DNA of 64,000 nucleotides from Paraburkholderia humisilvae (GTDB lineage Bacteria; Pseudomonadota; Gammaproteobacteria; Burkholderiales; Burkholderiaceae), in contig NZ_CADIKH010000010.1 in the NCBI RefSeq assembly GCF_902859855.1, forward strand, positions 124,001 through 188,000, given 5' to 3'. The notes beneath the pieces are model-generated. The model ran no database searches and was not told the DNA's origin. It worked only from the letters and a program-made list of their open reading frames with translations. The translations under genes were made by a program, and so were the position numbers. Of this stretch, positions 38,982 through 48,195 are shown piece by piece (position 1 is the stretch's first letter; every line of letters starts with the position of its first letter).

Positions 38982-39974
38982 ATGCTACATGATCTCGTCG
39001 AGCAATACGGGCCGGCGCTAGTGTTCGTCAATGTGCTCGCCGCGTCCATCGGGCTACCCGTGCCCGCGATGCCATCCCTCGTGCTATTCGGCGCGATGGC
39101 CGCCATGAATCCCGCGACCGTCGGAACGCAGCTGGTTTCGGTGCTGGTGCTGGCGATCTTCGCCACGCTGATCGGCGACAGCGCGTGGTATCTCGCCGGC
39201 CGCATCTACGGCGGCAACACGCTGAAGACGCTATGCAAGCTGTCGTTGTCACGTGATTCCTGCGTGAAGAAGACCGAGCGGTTCTTCGGCCGCTGGGGCG
39301 TGCGCGTGCTTGCCGTCGCGAAGTTCGTGCCTGGCCTGTCGATCGTCTCGATTCCGATGGCCGGCGCGATGGGCACGCCGTACCGCACGTTCCTCACCTA
39401 CGACAGCGTCGGCGCCGCGCTGTGGTCCGGCCTCGGCCTGTCGCTCGGCGCGCTGTTCGCGAAGCAGCTCGACCTGCTGTTCGCTGAAGCCAGCCAGCTC
39501 GGCAAGCTGACTGCGCTGATCGTGGTCGGTCTGCTGCTGCTTTACGCCGGATACCGCTGGACGCGTCGGCGTGCATTGATCAAGAAGCTCGCCACCGCAC
39601 GCATGAGTGTCGACGAGCTATACGATCTGATGCTGAAAAAAGAAACACCCGTGCTGTTCGACATCCGTTCGGAAGAGAAGCGCAAGCTCGATCCTTTCGT
39701 GATCCCCGGCTCGAAGTTCGCCGACGAACGCCAGCTCAACGACATCCTCGCGGCCTACCCACGCACGCAGAAGCTCGTCATCTACTGCTCGTGTCCGAAC
39801 GAGGTGTCCGCCGCATGGATGGCAAAACAGCTGACCGACGCCGGCTTCAGCGACGTGCTGCCCTTGCGCGGCGGCCTCGACGCGTGGCGCGATGCAGGCC
39901 GGCAGCTCGAGCCGCTGGCGGACGCCCCCGCGCCGCATGTCGATGACATCGGTATCTCGCCGAAAGCTGTGTAG
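38982..39974 (+). CDS. DedA family membrane protein fused to a rhodanese domain
   Basis: Protein of 330 residues. The N-terminal 200 residues are a DedA/VTT domain with about five hydrophobic segments, including GDSAWYLAGRIYGG and the FFGRWGVRVLAVAKFVPGLSI segment whose basic residues are typical of DedA proteins, proposed half-transporters or lipid scramblases. Residues about 210-315 form a rhodanese domain (PVLFDIRSEEKRK, LPLRGGLDAWRDAGR). Its active-site loop is YCSCPNE, with Cys269 and Cys271 as sulfur-acceptor candidates. The fusion puts a sulfur-transfer domain on the cytoplasmic face. The CNBD-flavoprotein gene follows after about 100 bases in the same direction. Confidence 0.92.
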   Translation: MLHDLVEQYGPALVFVNVLAASIGLPVPAMPSLVLFGAMAAMNPATVGTQLVSVLVLAIFATLIGDSAWYLAGRIYGGNTLKTLCKLSLSRDSCVKKTERFFGRWGVRVLAVAKFVPGLSIVSIPMAGAMGTPYRTFLTYDSVGAALWSGLGLSLGALFAKQLDLLFAEASQLGKLTALIVVGLLLLYAGYRWTRRRALIKKLATARMSVDELYDLMLKKETPVLFDIRSEEKRKLDPFVIPGSKFADERQLNDILAAYPRTQKLVIYCSCPNEVSAAWMAKQLTDAGFSDVLPLRGGLDAWRDAGRQLEPLADAPAPHVDDIGISPKAV

Positions 39975-40077
39975 TATCGCCGCGGCCTCCGCGCATCGCT
40001 ATGCGGGGTGCCGGGGCTCATGTGCCTGATCACAACGCTCATCCCTGATGAATGCAAACGACGTAAGGAGCGGTTCG

Positions 40078-41802
40078 ATGCTTGCAGCAACCCGCGATGG
40101 TGAAGGACAAAGCGGCGACGTCGTCGCGGACGCACCGTTTTCGAATCTGTCGACGCGGCGTCATCAGATGTTCCCCCGGCTCACGTCCGCCGAGATTGAC
40201 CGCGTGCGGCGCTTTGGCGACCTGCATCACTGGCACGCGGGCGAATATCTGTTCCGCACCGGCCATATGGGCCCCGGCATGTTCGTGATGCTGTCGGGTT
40301 CGGTGCGCATTACGCAGCGCGACGGGCTCGGCCGCGAGAACCTCGTCGTCGAACATGAAGGCGCCGGGCAGTTCCTCGCGGAAGTCGGGCAGCTGTCAGG
40401 CAAGCCCGCGCTCGTCGACGGGCTGGCGATGGAGCCGGTCAGCGCGGTGCTGATCACGCCGGAACGTCTGCGTGCGCTGATCGTCGCGGAAGCCGAACTC
40501 GGCGAGCGCATCATGCGCGCGCTGATTCTGCGGCGCGTGTCGCTCATCGAGAAAGGCGCAGGCGGCCCGATTCTGCTCGGCAAAAGCTATGACGCGCGGC
40601 TGGTCGCGCTGCAAAGCTTCCTGTCGCGCAACGGCCACCCGCACTCGGTTATCAACGAACGCGACGAAACAGCGCTCGGTCTCATCGAACAGTTCGGCGC
40701 ACAGCCGGAAGATCTGCCGCTCGTGATCTGCCCGGACGGCAGGGTGCTGCGCCGCCCGAGCGACCCGGAACTCGCATCCTGTCTCGGCCTTCTGCCCGAT
40801 CTCGACGAACGCCATGTGTACGACGTCGCGATCGTCGGCGCAGGCCCGGCAGGACTCGCCACCGCGGTCTATGCGGCATCCGAAGGCCTGTCGGTGATCG
40901 TGCTTGACAGCCGCGCGCCGGGCGGTCAGGCAGGCGCGAGCTCACGCATCGAGAACTACCTCGGTTTTCCGACCGGCATCTCCGGCCAGGCGCTCGCCGG
41001 GCGCGCGTTCGTGCAGGCGCAGAAGTTCGGCGCGCACGTCGCGATTCCGCTCAAGGTAAAAGCGCTGCATTGCTCAGAACGTCCGCACCGGCTCGAGTTG
41101 ACCTGCAACGCCGGCATCCGGACCGGCAATGTGCGCGCGCAGTCGGTGGTGATCGCCAGCGGCGCGGTCTACCGGCGGCCCGCGATCGAAGGACTCGACC
41201 GTTTCGACGGCCGCGGCATCTATTACTGGGCGTCGCCGGTCGAAGCGAAGCTATGCAAGCAGCAGGAAGTCGTGGTGGTCGGCGGCGGCAATTCGGCGGG
41301 ACAGGGCATCGTCTATCTGGCGTCGCATTGCGCGCACATTCACGTGCTGATTCGCCGCAGCGGCTTCGAATCGACGATGTCGCGCTACCTGATCGACCGG
41401 ATCCGCTCACTGCCGAACGTGACCGTGCATCCGCATACGGAAATCGGCTGGCTCGATGCGGACGAAAGCGGGTTGTCGACGATCGGGTTGAAGTCCCCGT
41501 TGCCGAGCGGCGAGGACCGTTTCGAGTCGCGGCATCTCTTCCTGTTCACCGGTGCCGAGCCGAATACCGGGTGGCTGCGCACCTGCGGCGTGCAACTCGA
41601 CGCGAAGGGCTTTGTGCTGACCGGCGCCGACTCGGCCTGCGACCTGGTGACATCGGTCGAAGGCGTATACGCGATCGGTGACGCGCGTGCTGGATCGACC
41701 AAGCGTGTCGCGGCGGCAGTCGGCGAAGGGGCAGCGGTGGTCGCGCAGATCCATCAGATGCTCGCGACGCAAAAAGGCGAAGCGGTCGCGCTCGGCGCGT
41801 AA
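40078..41802 (+). CDS. FAD-dependent oxidoreductase with N-terminal cyclic-nucleotide-binding domain
   Basis: Protein of 574 residues. Residues about 15-140 form a cNMP-binding/CRP-like sensor domain (AGEYLFRTGHMGPGMFVML, LAEVGQLSGKPAL). A thioredoxin-like linker follows (about 160-240). The C-terminal 320 residues are thioredoxin-reductase-like: FAD motif VGAGPAGLATAVYAA, GGQAGASSRIENYLGF, and NADPH motif GGGNSAGQG. The CxxC centre of true thioredoxin reductases is replaced by ASPVEAKLC, so classical disulfide reduction is unlikely. ATG 40078 is chosen because AAGGAG lies seven bases before it. Confidence 0.9.
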   Translation: MLAATRDGEGQSGDVVADAPFSNLSTRRHQMFPRLTSAEIDRVRRFGDLHHWHAGEYLFRTGHMGPGMFVMLSGSVRITQRDGLGRENLVVEHEGAGQFLAEVGQLSGKPALVDGLAMEPVSAVLITPERLRALIVAEAELGERIMRALILRRVSLIEKGAGGPILLGKSYDARLVALQSFLSRNGHPHSVINERDETALGLIEQFGAQPEDLPLVICPDGRVLRRPSDPELASCLGLLPDLDERHVYDVAIVGAGPAGLATAVYAASEGLSVIVLDSRAPGGQAGASSRIENYLGFPTGISGQALAGRAFVQAQKFGAHVAIPLKVKALHCSERPHRLELTCNAGIRTGNVRAQSVVIASGAVYRRPAIEGLDRFDGRGIYYWASPVEAKLCKQQEVVVVGGGNSAGQGIVYLASHCAHIHVLIRRSGFESTMSRYLIDRIRSLPNVTVHPHTEIGWLDADESGLSTIGLKSPLPSGEDRFESRHLFLFTGAEPNTGWLRTCGVQLDAKGFVLTGADSACDLVTSVEGVYAIGDARAGSTKRVAAAVGEGAAVVAQIHQMLATQKGEAVALGA

Positions 41803-41860
41803 TGTGCCGCGCGGTCCGTGGTGGACCGCGGCGGCACGCGCCGGCTCAACCTTGCGCCGA

Positions 41861-42118
41861 TCAGTGTTCGATCTTGGCCCGCAATTCGCGCGCCGTCTCG
41901 AGCAAACCTTCATAGCCCGAGCGCGCGTGCTCCGGCAGGTCGGGGTCGCCGACCAGGGTGCCGAGTGTCTCGATCAGGCTGTACAGAATGCCGCGTGCAG
42001 CGGCCACCGCGATGTTGCCGGACGATACCATCTCGCCCACATGCGTGACCGCGGCGTCAAGATGTTCGATGTCGGGCACGTCGCCCTCGGGCCGTTTTTC
42101 AGGAGCATCGCCGCTCAT
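41861..42118 (-). CDS. small hypothetical protein
   Basis: Protein of 85 residues, acidic, no signal peptide, predicted all-helical: HLDAAVTHVGEMVSSGNIAVAAARGILYSLIETLG, then PEHARSGYEGLLETARELRAKI. Regular codon use supports it as real. Function unknown. It converges with the flavoprotein gene; a GCGGTCC/GGACCGC hairpin (about 41814-41832) lies between the two stops. Confidence 0.65.
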   Translation of the reverse strand: MSGDAPEKRPEGDVPDIEHLDAAVTHVGEMVSSGNIAVAAARGILYSLIETLGTLVGDPDLPEHARSGYEGLLETARELRAKIEH

Positions 42119-42306
42119 GGTGGTGTGCCGTCTCCGTTAATCCAACGTTGATAGAAAAGGCTCATTTCGTTTCGTTATATACCGATCGCGCGCGGTCGTC
42201 CACGCGCGCGACCGCACCTTGACGATCGATTTGCCCAACAGCGGGCCGCGCTCGCCCGCATCGGTCCGCCGTCGCCGTTAGCGCCGCACGCGGCGTGTCT
42301 GCATCT

Positions 42307-44499
42307 TCACGGGTGCCATTGATACACGAGAATCTTCGCACGCGCGTCGTCTTCGACCAGCACGTCGTATTCGCCGTTCGAACGCAGCGTTGCGCTGATA
42401 CCGAGTTTGACGTCGACCTGGCCGCTCGTATTACCTACCGTCGCACCCGGCGTCATGTATCCGACCTCCTGCCCGGTGGTCGCATCGTAGACGTGGATCT
42501 TCTGCGTATAGAGTTCCGCGACGAACACATAGTTGCCCGCCGTGGCAATCGAGACCGTCGTGATCGGTGGATTGGTCGTCGTGTCCCACGACAGCGGAAC
42601 CACATACCGCTGTGTCGGATTACCCGTGCTCCAGTTGTCATAGCGCGCCATGACCGGCCCGGCCTCCTTCCAAAGCGATGAATTCCATGGAATCGCCGGC
42701 GTGAAGCCCGTCACGTACATCGTGTCGGTTTCGGGCACGTAGAGCGCGCGGCCCAGCCGATTGAACACCGCGGGCATCGGCCAGGTTTTCGCGGCCGTGT
42801 ACTGGTAGATCGGATTGCCAACCGGGTCGAAACCTTGCAGCGGCAGTTCGCGAATCCCGCTCACCGGCGTGGCGAACCACACGTTGCCCTGCGAATCGAC
42901 CCATATGAAGCTGTTGCCGATCGTGCTGAGCGTCGACGGATTACTGGTGATCTCATTCGCATCGAGACTGCCGTTGCCGTTCGTGTCACGCCACATCCAT
43001 TCGCCGAATGCCGGCTGACCCGGCGGATACCCGCCCACGATCGGCAACTCCGCGATCATGCCCGACGGAATCGCGATATTGCCGTGCGCCGAGTCGAATC
43101 GGTAGAAGAACACCTGACCCGAGTACGGGTCGAGCGTAAACAGATACGGCTTGCCGCCATTCAGCCGCCGCAGCATCGGTTCGCCGCGCACGTCGCGGCC
43201 GATGTGCAACTCCGGATCGTCCGGGTACGAGAATCGATCGACGGTGAACGCGGAATACGTCCACTGATGCCCGGTCGGTTTGCTCCAGTCCATCGTGAAG
43301 ATTTTCGATCCGGTATAGATCGTGTTCTCCGACGCCGGATCGAAAGTTGCGCTATCAACAAACGTCAGCCCGTCGAGTTCCCACGCAAGCGCGCGCGACA
43401 CACCGGTGAACGCTTGCAGCACCGCACCCGAACCGACCGATGCGGAGCCGAGCTGACGCGGCCCTTCGCTGTTCTGTCCGACGTAGATGTTGCCGGCCTG
43501 ATCGAAGCCAATACCGGTGATGCCGTTAAAGCTGCCGACCTGCGTCGCGCCTCCGTTGTGGAACACGCCACGGGACGTGCCAAGGCCGCTTGCCAGTTGC
43601 GTCTGCCCGCTCGCGGTCTTGTTGTAGATCAGAATGCTCTGGTTCGGCCCATTGTCGGAGATAAACAACTGGCCGGATGGCGCGATCGCGACGTCGGTCG
43701 GCACCACACCGGCGCTCAGCACCGGTGCGCCGGGGAGCGGCGCACCGGTCGACGAATAGTGCGCGACCGCGGGATGACCGGTCAGCGCGCCGGTGATGAT
43801 CCACAGCGTCGAGTCGGTGTCGATCGCGATGCGGCCCGGCGAGGTCACGTTGAACGAGCGCAGACGCTGCATCGTGTTCGCGTCATAGACGACGACCTGG
43901 TTCGCGTACTGGTCGGACACATAGAGTTCCGTGTCGGTGGCCGCGAGGCCGCGAATCGCGGCATCGACGCCGGTCGTCACGGTATCGACAACAAGGAAGC
44001 TATTTTTGGTCGCATTGGCACTATTCGCGATGCCGCCAGCAAACGGCGCGCCCTGCGCGATATTGCTGACCAGACGGCGCGTGACGCCATACCACTGCTG
44101 ACTGTTGGGTGGATAGTCAGCGCCGACCAGCGTGTTGGTCTGGTTGCCGATCGTCATCGCGGCATACACGTACGTGTGATTCGACGCGATCGCTTCGCCG
44201 CCGCCGGCTCCCCAGCCGTGTGTCGCGCCCGCTACGGCAAGCTTGTCCCCATTTTTATAGGCGGCAATTTCACTGCCGCTTTCGTCCCATTCACAATTGA
44301 CATAAACGGTGCCATCCGGCGCGACATTAATGGCCTGAATGTCCTGTTGCATCCATTTTCTATCCCCGAAACCAAACGAATTGCCAAGCCAGGAAGTGGT
44401 GTAATTCAACTGGGATTGAGCACTGCAATTAATAGGGCCGAAGCTACTCAATACCAGCAGCGCTGCGGCCATGCGAGAGAATACTTTCACGATCTGCAT
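42307..44499 (-). CDS. secreted beta-propeller (NHL-like repeat) protein
   Basis: Protein of about 730 residues. The signal peptide ends near NCSA-QS. Repeats of about 45 residues follow with NHL/SMP-30-like patterns: INVAPDGTVYVN, IDTDSTLWIITG, VAIAPSGQLFISDNG, IGFDQAGNIYVGQNS, WVDSQGNVWFATP. They predict one or two six-bladed propellers. A DTNGNGSLDANE segment resembles a dockerin/EF-hand calcium loop. ATG 44499 is chosen as signal-peptide start; ATG 44547 and ATG 44472 are alternatives. The function may be binding or lyase-like; no catalytic motif was recognised. The flank upstream of the start (44590-44780) is unusually AT-rich. Confidence 0.75.
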   Translation of the reverse strand: MQIVKVFSRMAAALLVLSSFGPINCSAQSQLNYTTSWLGNSFGFGDRKWMQQDIQAINVAPDGTVYVNCEWDESGSEIAAYKNGDKLAVAGATHGWGAGGGEAIASNHTYVYAAMTIGNQTNTLVGADYPPNSQQWYGVTRRLVSNIAQGAPFAGGIANSANATKNSFLVVDTVTTGVDAAIRGLAATDTELYVSDQYANQVVVYDANTMQRLRSFNVTSPGRIAIDTDSTLWIITGALTGHPAVAHYSSTGAPLPGAPVLSAGVVPTDVAIAPSGQLFISDNGPNQSILIYNKTASGQTQLASGLGTSRGVFHNGGATQVGSFNGITGIGFDQAGNIYVGQNSEGPRQLGSASVGSGAVLQAFTGVSRALAWELDGLTFVDSATFDPASENTIYTGSKIFTMDWSKPTGHQWTYSAFTVDRFSYPDDPELHIGRDVRGEPMLRRLNGGKPYLFTLDPYSGQVFFYRFDSAHGNIAIPSGMIAELPIVGGYPPGQPAFGEWMWRDTNGNGSLDANEITSNPSTLSTIGNSFIWVDSQGNVWFATPVSGIRELPLQGFDPVGNPIYQYTAAKTWPMPAVFNRLGRALYVPETDTMYVTGFTPAIPWNSSLWKEAGPVMARYDNWSTGNPTQRYVVPLSWDTTTNPPITTVSIATAGNYVFVAELYTQKIHVYDATTGQEVGYMTPGATVGNTSGQVDVKLGISATLRSNGEYDVLVEDDARAKILVYQWHP

Positions 44500-44782
44500 C
44501 CTTGCGGGAGTAATGAAGCGAATTGCAGGTGAACGCTTGTAACCCATTGCGCATCGCTAGGGTTTCAGCCACACCCGAATTCGTCAGAAGAATAGCCGCA
44601 AATGGCAGATCACAATTCAGTTCAAAATGATGGAAATACCGCTCTATTGGGCGATTTGAATTTGCTTTTCCAAGATTAGTCTATGTTTTCGAAAAAACTA
44701 TTCGACCCTTTGACAATCTGTTTTTTTACATTTTTTATTTGTATTTCAATTATATTTCACGATTAATTTCACCGTTGAAGCG

Positions 44783-45682
44783 CTATAAGATTTCCCTTCT
44801 TCGAAACACAGGACGCGGCACGGCGCCGAATGCGACGAGGTTGCCGAACACGACCAGCGCGAGCCCGATCACCGTCAGCACCGACCACCGGTAGCCCTCG
44901 AAAACGGTCGACACGGCAAGCGCGACGAAGGGGAACAGCACCGTGCAATACGCCGCGCGTTCCGGGCCGATCCTGCCGACCAGCGTCAGATACGCGGTAA
45001 ATCCGATCACCGAGCCCGGCACCGCCAGATAGACGAGCGCGCCGACATATCGCACATCGGTCTGCGGCACGAACGACAGGCCCGCGACCGCGCTGCCGAG
45101 GGTCAGCACCGTAGCGCCGATCAACATCGCCCAACTGTTGGTGACAAGCGGATGCAGCCCGATCGCCTGCATCCGGCTCGACAGCAGATTGCCGATCGAA
45201 AAGCACATCGTGCCGGCAAATGCGACAGCGAGGCCAATCCAGACCGCGTGATCGCCGAAATGTCCCGTTATCTCCGGCAGCGACAGGCAGATGATGCCGG
45301 CCAGGCCAAACGCCGCACCGGCAATCGCGGTGGGCTGCAGCGGCCGCCCGAGAAAGAGCCGGCCGTTGATCGAGTTCAGCAATGGCGCGATCGAAAACAC
45401 GACTGCGACGAGGCCGCTCGGAACCGTTCGCTCAGCATAGTAAAAGCACAGGAAGTTCACGCAGAAGAGCGCGAGCCCTTGAGCCACCAGGTATCGCCAC
45501 GCCTCGCGCGGCGGCCGCATTGGACGACGCATCACGGCAAGCAGCACGAACAGCACGGCGGCGGCGAGCCAGAAACGGTACGCAATCGACACCGACGGCG
45601 GCACGTCGTCCAGTTGCCATTTGATGGCGATCCACGTGGTGCCCCAGATCACCACCGTGACGGCATAAAGCAGAAGATTCAT
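44783..45682 (-). CDS. EamA/DMT family transporter
   Basis: Membrane protein of 299 residues with ten predicted helices in two EamA repeats. The first repeat starts VIWGTTWIAIKW and the second at about residue 150 (WIGLAVAFAGTMCFSIGNLLSS). DMT members of this size usually export amino acids or metabolites. ATG 45682 is used; a TTG one codon earlier is less likely. It diverges from an AraC-type regulator, with a tandem-repeat block between them, so the regulator probably controls the exporter. Confidence 0.92.
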   Translation of the reverse strand: MNLLLYAVTVVIWGTTWIAIKWQLDDVPPSVSIAYRFWLAAAVLFVLLAVMRRPMRPPREAWRYLVAQGLALFCVNFLCFYYAERTVPSGLVAVVFSIAPLLNSINGRLFLGRPLQPTAIAGAAFGLAGIICLSLPEITGHFGDHAVWIGLAVAFAGTMCFSIGNLLSSRMQAIGLHPLVTNSWAMLIGATVLTLGSAVAGLSFVPQTDVRYVGALVYLAVPGSVIGFTAYLTLVGRIGPERAAYCTVLFPFVALAVSTVFEGYRWSVLTVIGLALVVFGNLVAFGAVPRPVFRRREIL

Positions 45683-45742
45683 CAAAAACGCCTACATGGG
45701 AAAATGACAGCCCGACTATGCGGCGGCGCTCGCCGTGCAGCT

Positions 45743-45900
45743 TGTCCGGAATTGCGCACTTTCGGGGCAGGCCGGGTGAATGTCGGGAATTGCGCAGCTT
45801 CGGCCCATGCCGCGCGACTCGATCGAAATCGCACGCTCTCCGTGCACGCCGGCCGCGACTTGTCTGGAATTGCGCACTTTCATCGCACGCCGCCGTGCGC
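45743..45900. repeat. four tandem ~40-bp repeats between EamA and AraC genes
   Basis: TGTCNGGAATTGCGCA begins at 45743, 45781 and 45861. A diverged unit (TCGAAATCGCAC) sits at 45823, so four units occur at 38-, 40- and 40-bp spacing. Unit ends also agree (GCACGCCG-type sequences). The regular spacing, near four helical turns, in a divergent promoter region suggests an array of regulator sites. Confidence 0.75.
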
Positions 45901-45963
45901 ATCGGCCGTGCCCTTTATACTGAGCGCTGCTCACCACTGTCGAAACCGCGTTTCGCTATTGTC

Positions 45964-46896
45964 GTGCCGTCAACCGTGAACTCCGTCCCGCTCCCTGCCG
46001 CCGCAGATCCGGCCGGCCCGCCGTTCGGCATCCAGTCGATCTGCAACACGCTGGCCACGTCCGACGCGACGCTCGACCGTTTTGCATGGTTAGGCGACCA
46101 GCTCGCCGTGGCGGAGTGGACCCGCATCACCGAGGTCGCGGAGACGGTCTACGAGCAGCCCGGCCACCATACGCTGTCGTGCTATCTGGACGGCGGCCAT
46201 CGCACCGAGCGGCAAAGACTGCCGGGGCGGTACGGCGCGCCAAGCCGGCTGTGCGCGCTGCCTGGCGAACATGAATCGCGCTGGTGGGTGCGCGGCCATA
46301 TGCATTTCGTGCACCTGTACTTCCTGCCCGAGCATTTCACGCAGCGCGCGATTCGCGAACTGGACCGCGAGCCGCGCGAACTGACGCTCGCCGACCGCAC
46401 GTACTTCGAAGATCCGCACATCGCGCGCCTATGCCAGTCGCTGCTGAACGGCCGGTGGGACGATGCCGACGGCCAATTGCGCGCGAACGAAATCGCCCAT
46501 GAGGTGTTGTCGCTGCTGCTGCGCTCGCAGAGTGTGAGCCGCACGGACGCGGTGCTCAAAGGCGGCCTTGCTGTTGCAACGCGCCGGCGGCTGCGCGACT
46601 ACATCGACACGCACCTCACGCAAGCGCTGACGCTCGGCGAACTGGCCGGTGTCGCGAACCTCTCCGAATATCACCTTTCCCGAATGTTCAGGGTATCGTT
46701 CGGACTGCCACCGCACGCGTGGGTCGCGCAGCAGCGCGTCGAACGCGCGCGCGAGTTGCTGCGCAGCACCGGGCTACCGCTTGCCGATGTCGCCGCGCAA
46801 TGCGGGTACGCGAATGCGAGCCACTTCAGCCATCGCTTTCGCGAAGCTGTCGGCGTCGCGCCGATCATCTACCGCACCGTGCTGGGCGCCGGCTAG
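45964..46896 (+). CDS. AraC family transcriptional regulator
   Basis: Protein of about 310 residues. An N-terminal ligand-binding-like half is followed by a C-terminal AraC double HTH. The first HTH contains LTLGELAGVANLSEYHLSRMFRVSFG and the second GLPLADVAAQCGYANASHFSHRFREAVG, ending in the usual PxxYR-like IIYRTV. The start is uncertain: GTG 45964 or 45976 is proposed because the frame upstream runs through the tandem repeats and reads non-protein-like. The aminotransferase gene follows after 68 bases. Confidence 0.88.
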   Translation: MPSTVNSVPLPAAADPAGPPFGIQSICNTLATSDATLDRFAWLGDQLAVAEWTRITEVAETVYEQPGHHTLSCYLDGGHRTERQRLPGRYGAPSRLCALPGEHESRWWVRGHMHFVHLYFLPEHFTQRAIRELDREPRELTLADRTYFEDPHIARLCQSLLNGRWDDADGQLRANEIAHEVLSLLLRSQSVSRTDAVLKGGLAVATRRRLRDYIDTHLTQALTLGELAGVANLSEYHLSRMFRVSFGLPPHAWVAQQRVERARELLRSTGLPLADVAAQCGYANASHFSHRFREAVGVAPIIYRTVLGAG

Positions 46897-46964
46897 CCCC
46901 CCGCGCGGCGCGGCCGCGCAAACCGGCTGACACGCGGTGAAAACCTTCAACACAAGGACAATCC

Positions 46965-48092
46965 ATGAAGATCCGCGAATTCGGTGTCGAACGTTGGATG
47001 GATCTGTATGAGCACCGCTGCGAGCTGAATCTGGCGGAAACGTGCGTCGCGTCGCTGACGGTCGGCGAACTGCTGCGAATCGCGGGCAAAGAGGACGCAC
47101 TGCTCGCGGAAATCCTGCCGATGAGGTTGACCTATGGCGCCATCGACGGTACTGAGCGGCTGCGCGCGAACATCGCGTCGCTATACGAAAAACAGCGAGT
47201 GCCGAATGTGCTGATCACGCACGGCGCCATCAGCGCGAATGCGCTGGTCTACGAAACGCTCGTCGAACCGGGCGATCACGTGATTTCGGTGCTGCCGACC
47301 TATCAGCAGCACTACTCGATTCCGGAGAGCTACGGTGCGCAGGTCGGCATTCTGCGACTGCGCGAGGAAAACGGCTTCCTGCCCGACCTCGACGAGCTTA
47401 GGCGCATGGTGACGGACAGAACGCGCGTGATCGCGATCAACAATCCGAACAATCCGACCGGCTCGCTGATGGATCAGCCGTTCCTCGAGCAACTCGTGGA
47501 CATCGCGCGTTCATGCGGTGCGTATGTGCTCTGTGACGAGGTCTATCGCGGCACCGATCAGCACGGCAACGGCTTTACGGCTTCAATCACGGACCTGTAC
47601 GAGAAAGGGATCAGCACCGGCAGTATGTCGAAGACGTGGTCGCTCGCCGGGCTGCGCGTCGGCTGGATCGCGGCGGACGTCGACCTGATCGCTCGTGTGC
47701 GCACGCATCGCGACTACAACACGATCAGCGTCGGCATGCTGAACGATCTGCTCGCGTCGATCGCGCTCGAGCATCGCGGCGCGCTGCTCGAACGCAATCA
47801 CAGCATACTGCGCACTCACCTCGCGCTGCTCGACAAATGGGTGGCAGCGGAGCCTGCGCTGTCCTATGTGAAGCCGAAGTCGGGCACGACCGCACTGGTG
47901 CGTGTCGATGTCGATATGACGTCGCGCGATTTCTGCGTCGCTCTGGTCGAAAAGACCGGCGTGATGTTCACGCCGGGCAGCGCGCTCGATATGGAAGGCT
48001 ATGTGCGCATCGGCTATACGAACAGCCGCGATGTGCTGGAAGCGGGGCTCGCGAGGGTATCCGGTTTCCTGAATGGCGTTGCACGCCGTTAG
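46965..48092 (+). CDS. PLP-dependent class I/II aminotransferase
   Basis: Fold-type I PLP enzyme of 375 residues. Cofactor-site motifs are LTYGAIDGTERLRANIA (phosphate-binding area), INNPNNPTGS, LCDEVYRG (Asp to pyridine N) and SMSKTWSLAGLRVGW with the Schiff-base Lys. It resembles the aspartate aminotransferase subgroup that also contains guanidino-amino-acid cyclases (capreomycidine synthase-like), so simple transamination is not certain. The EamA exporter and AraC regulator next door suggest an amino-acid-related role. Confidence 0.88.
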   Translation: MKIREFGVERWMDLYEHRCELNLAETCVASLTVGELLRIAGKEDALLAEILPMRLTYGAIDGTERLRANIASLYEKQRVPNVLITHGAISANALVYETLVEPGDHVISVLPTYQQHYSIPESYGAQVGILRLREENGFLPDLDELRRMVTDRTRVIAINNPNNPTGSLMDQPFLEQLVDIARSCGAYVLCDEVYRGTDQHGNGFTASITDLYEKGISTGSMSKTWSLAGLRVGWIAADVDLIARVRTHRDYNTISVGMLNDLLASIALEHRGALLERNHSILRTHLALLDKWVAAEPALSYVKPKSGTTALVRVDVDMTSRDFCVALVEKTGVMFTPGSALDMEGYVRIGYTNSRDVLEAGLARVSGFLNGVARR

Positions 48093-48135
48093 TCGACGCT
48101 GTTAATCGACGCTGTTGGTCGACGCTGTTGGTCGA
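48093..48135. repeat. 13-bp tandem repeat after the aminotransferase gene
   Basis: TCGACGCTGTTAA (48093-48105) is followed by two exact copies of TCGACGCTGTTGG (48106-48118, 48119-48131) and TCGA. The repeat starts right at the stop codon in the gap between two convergent genes. Confidence 0.85.
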
Positions 48136-48195
48136 GTCACCCGGCCGCGTCGATATTCGGCCTGGCGGCATACCTGCCGACCAGGCCAGCCACCC

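Noticed and set aside
40078..41802. True thioredoxin reductase (trxB)
   Set aside because: The redox-active CxxC is missing and there is an N-terminal cyclic-nucleotide-binding domain.
42835..44532. A 565-codon open frame on the plus strand opposite the beta-propeller gene
   Set aside because: It is very rich in Arg and His with no domain or ribosome-binding site; the opposite strand has a signal peptide and clear propeller repeats. Long antisense frames are expected at this GC content.
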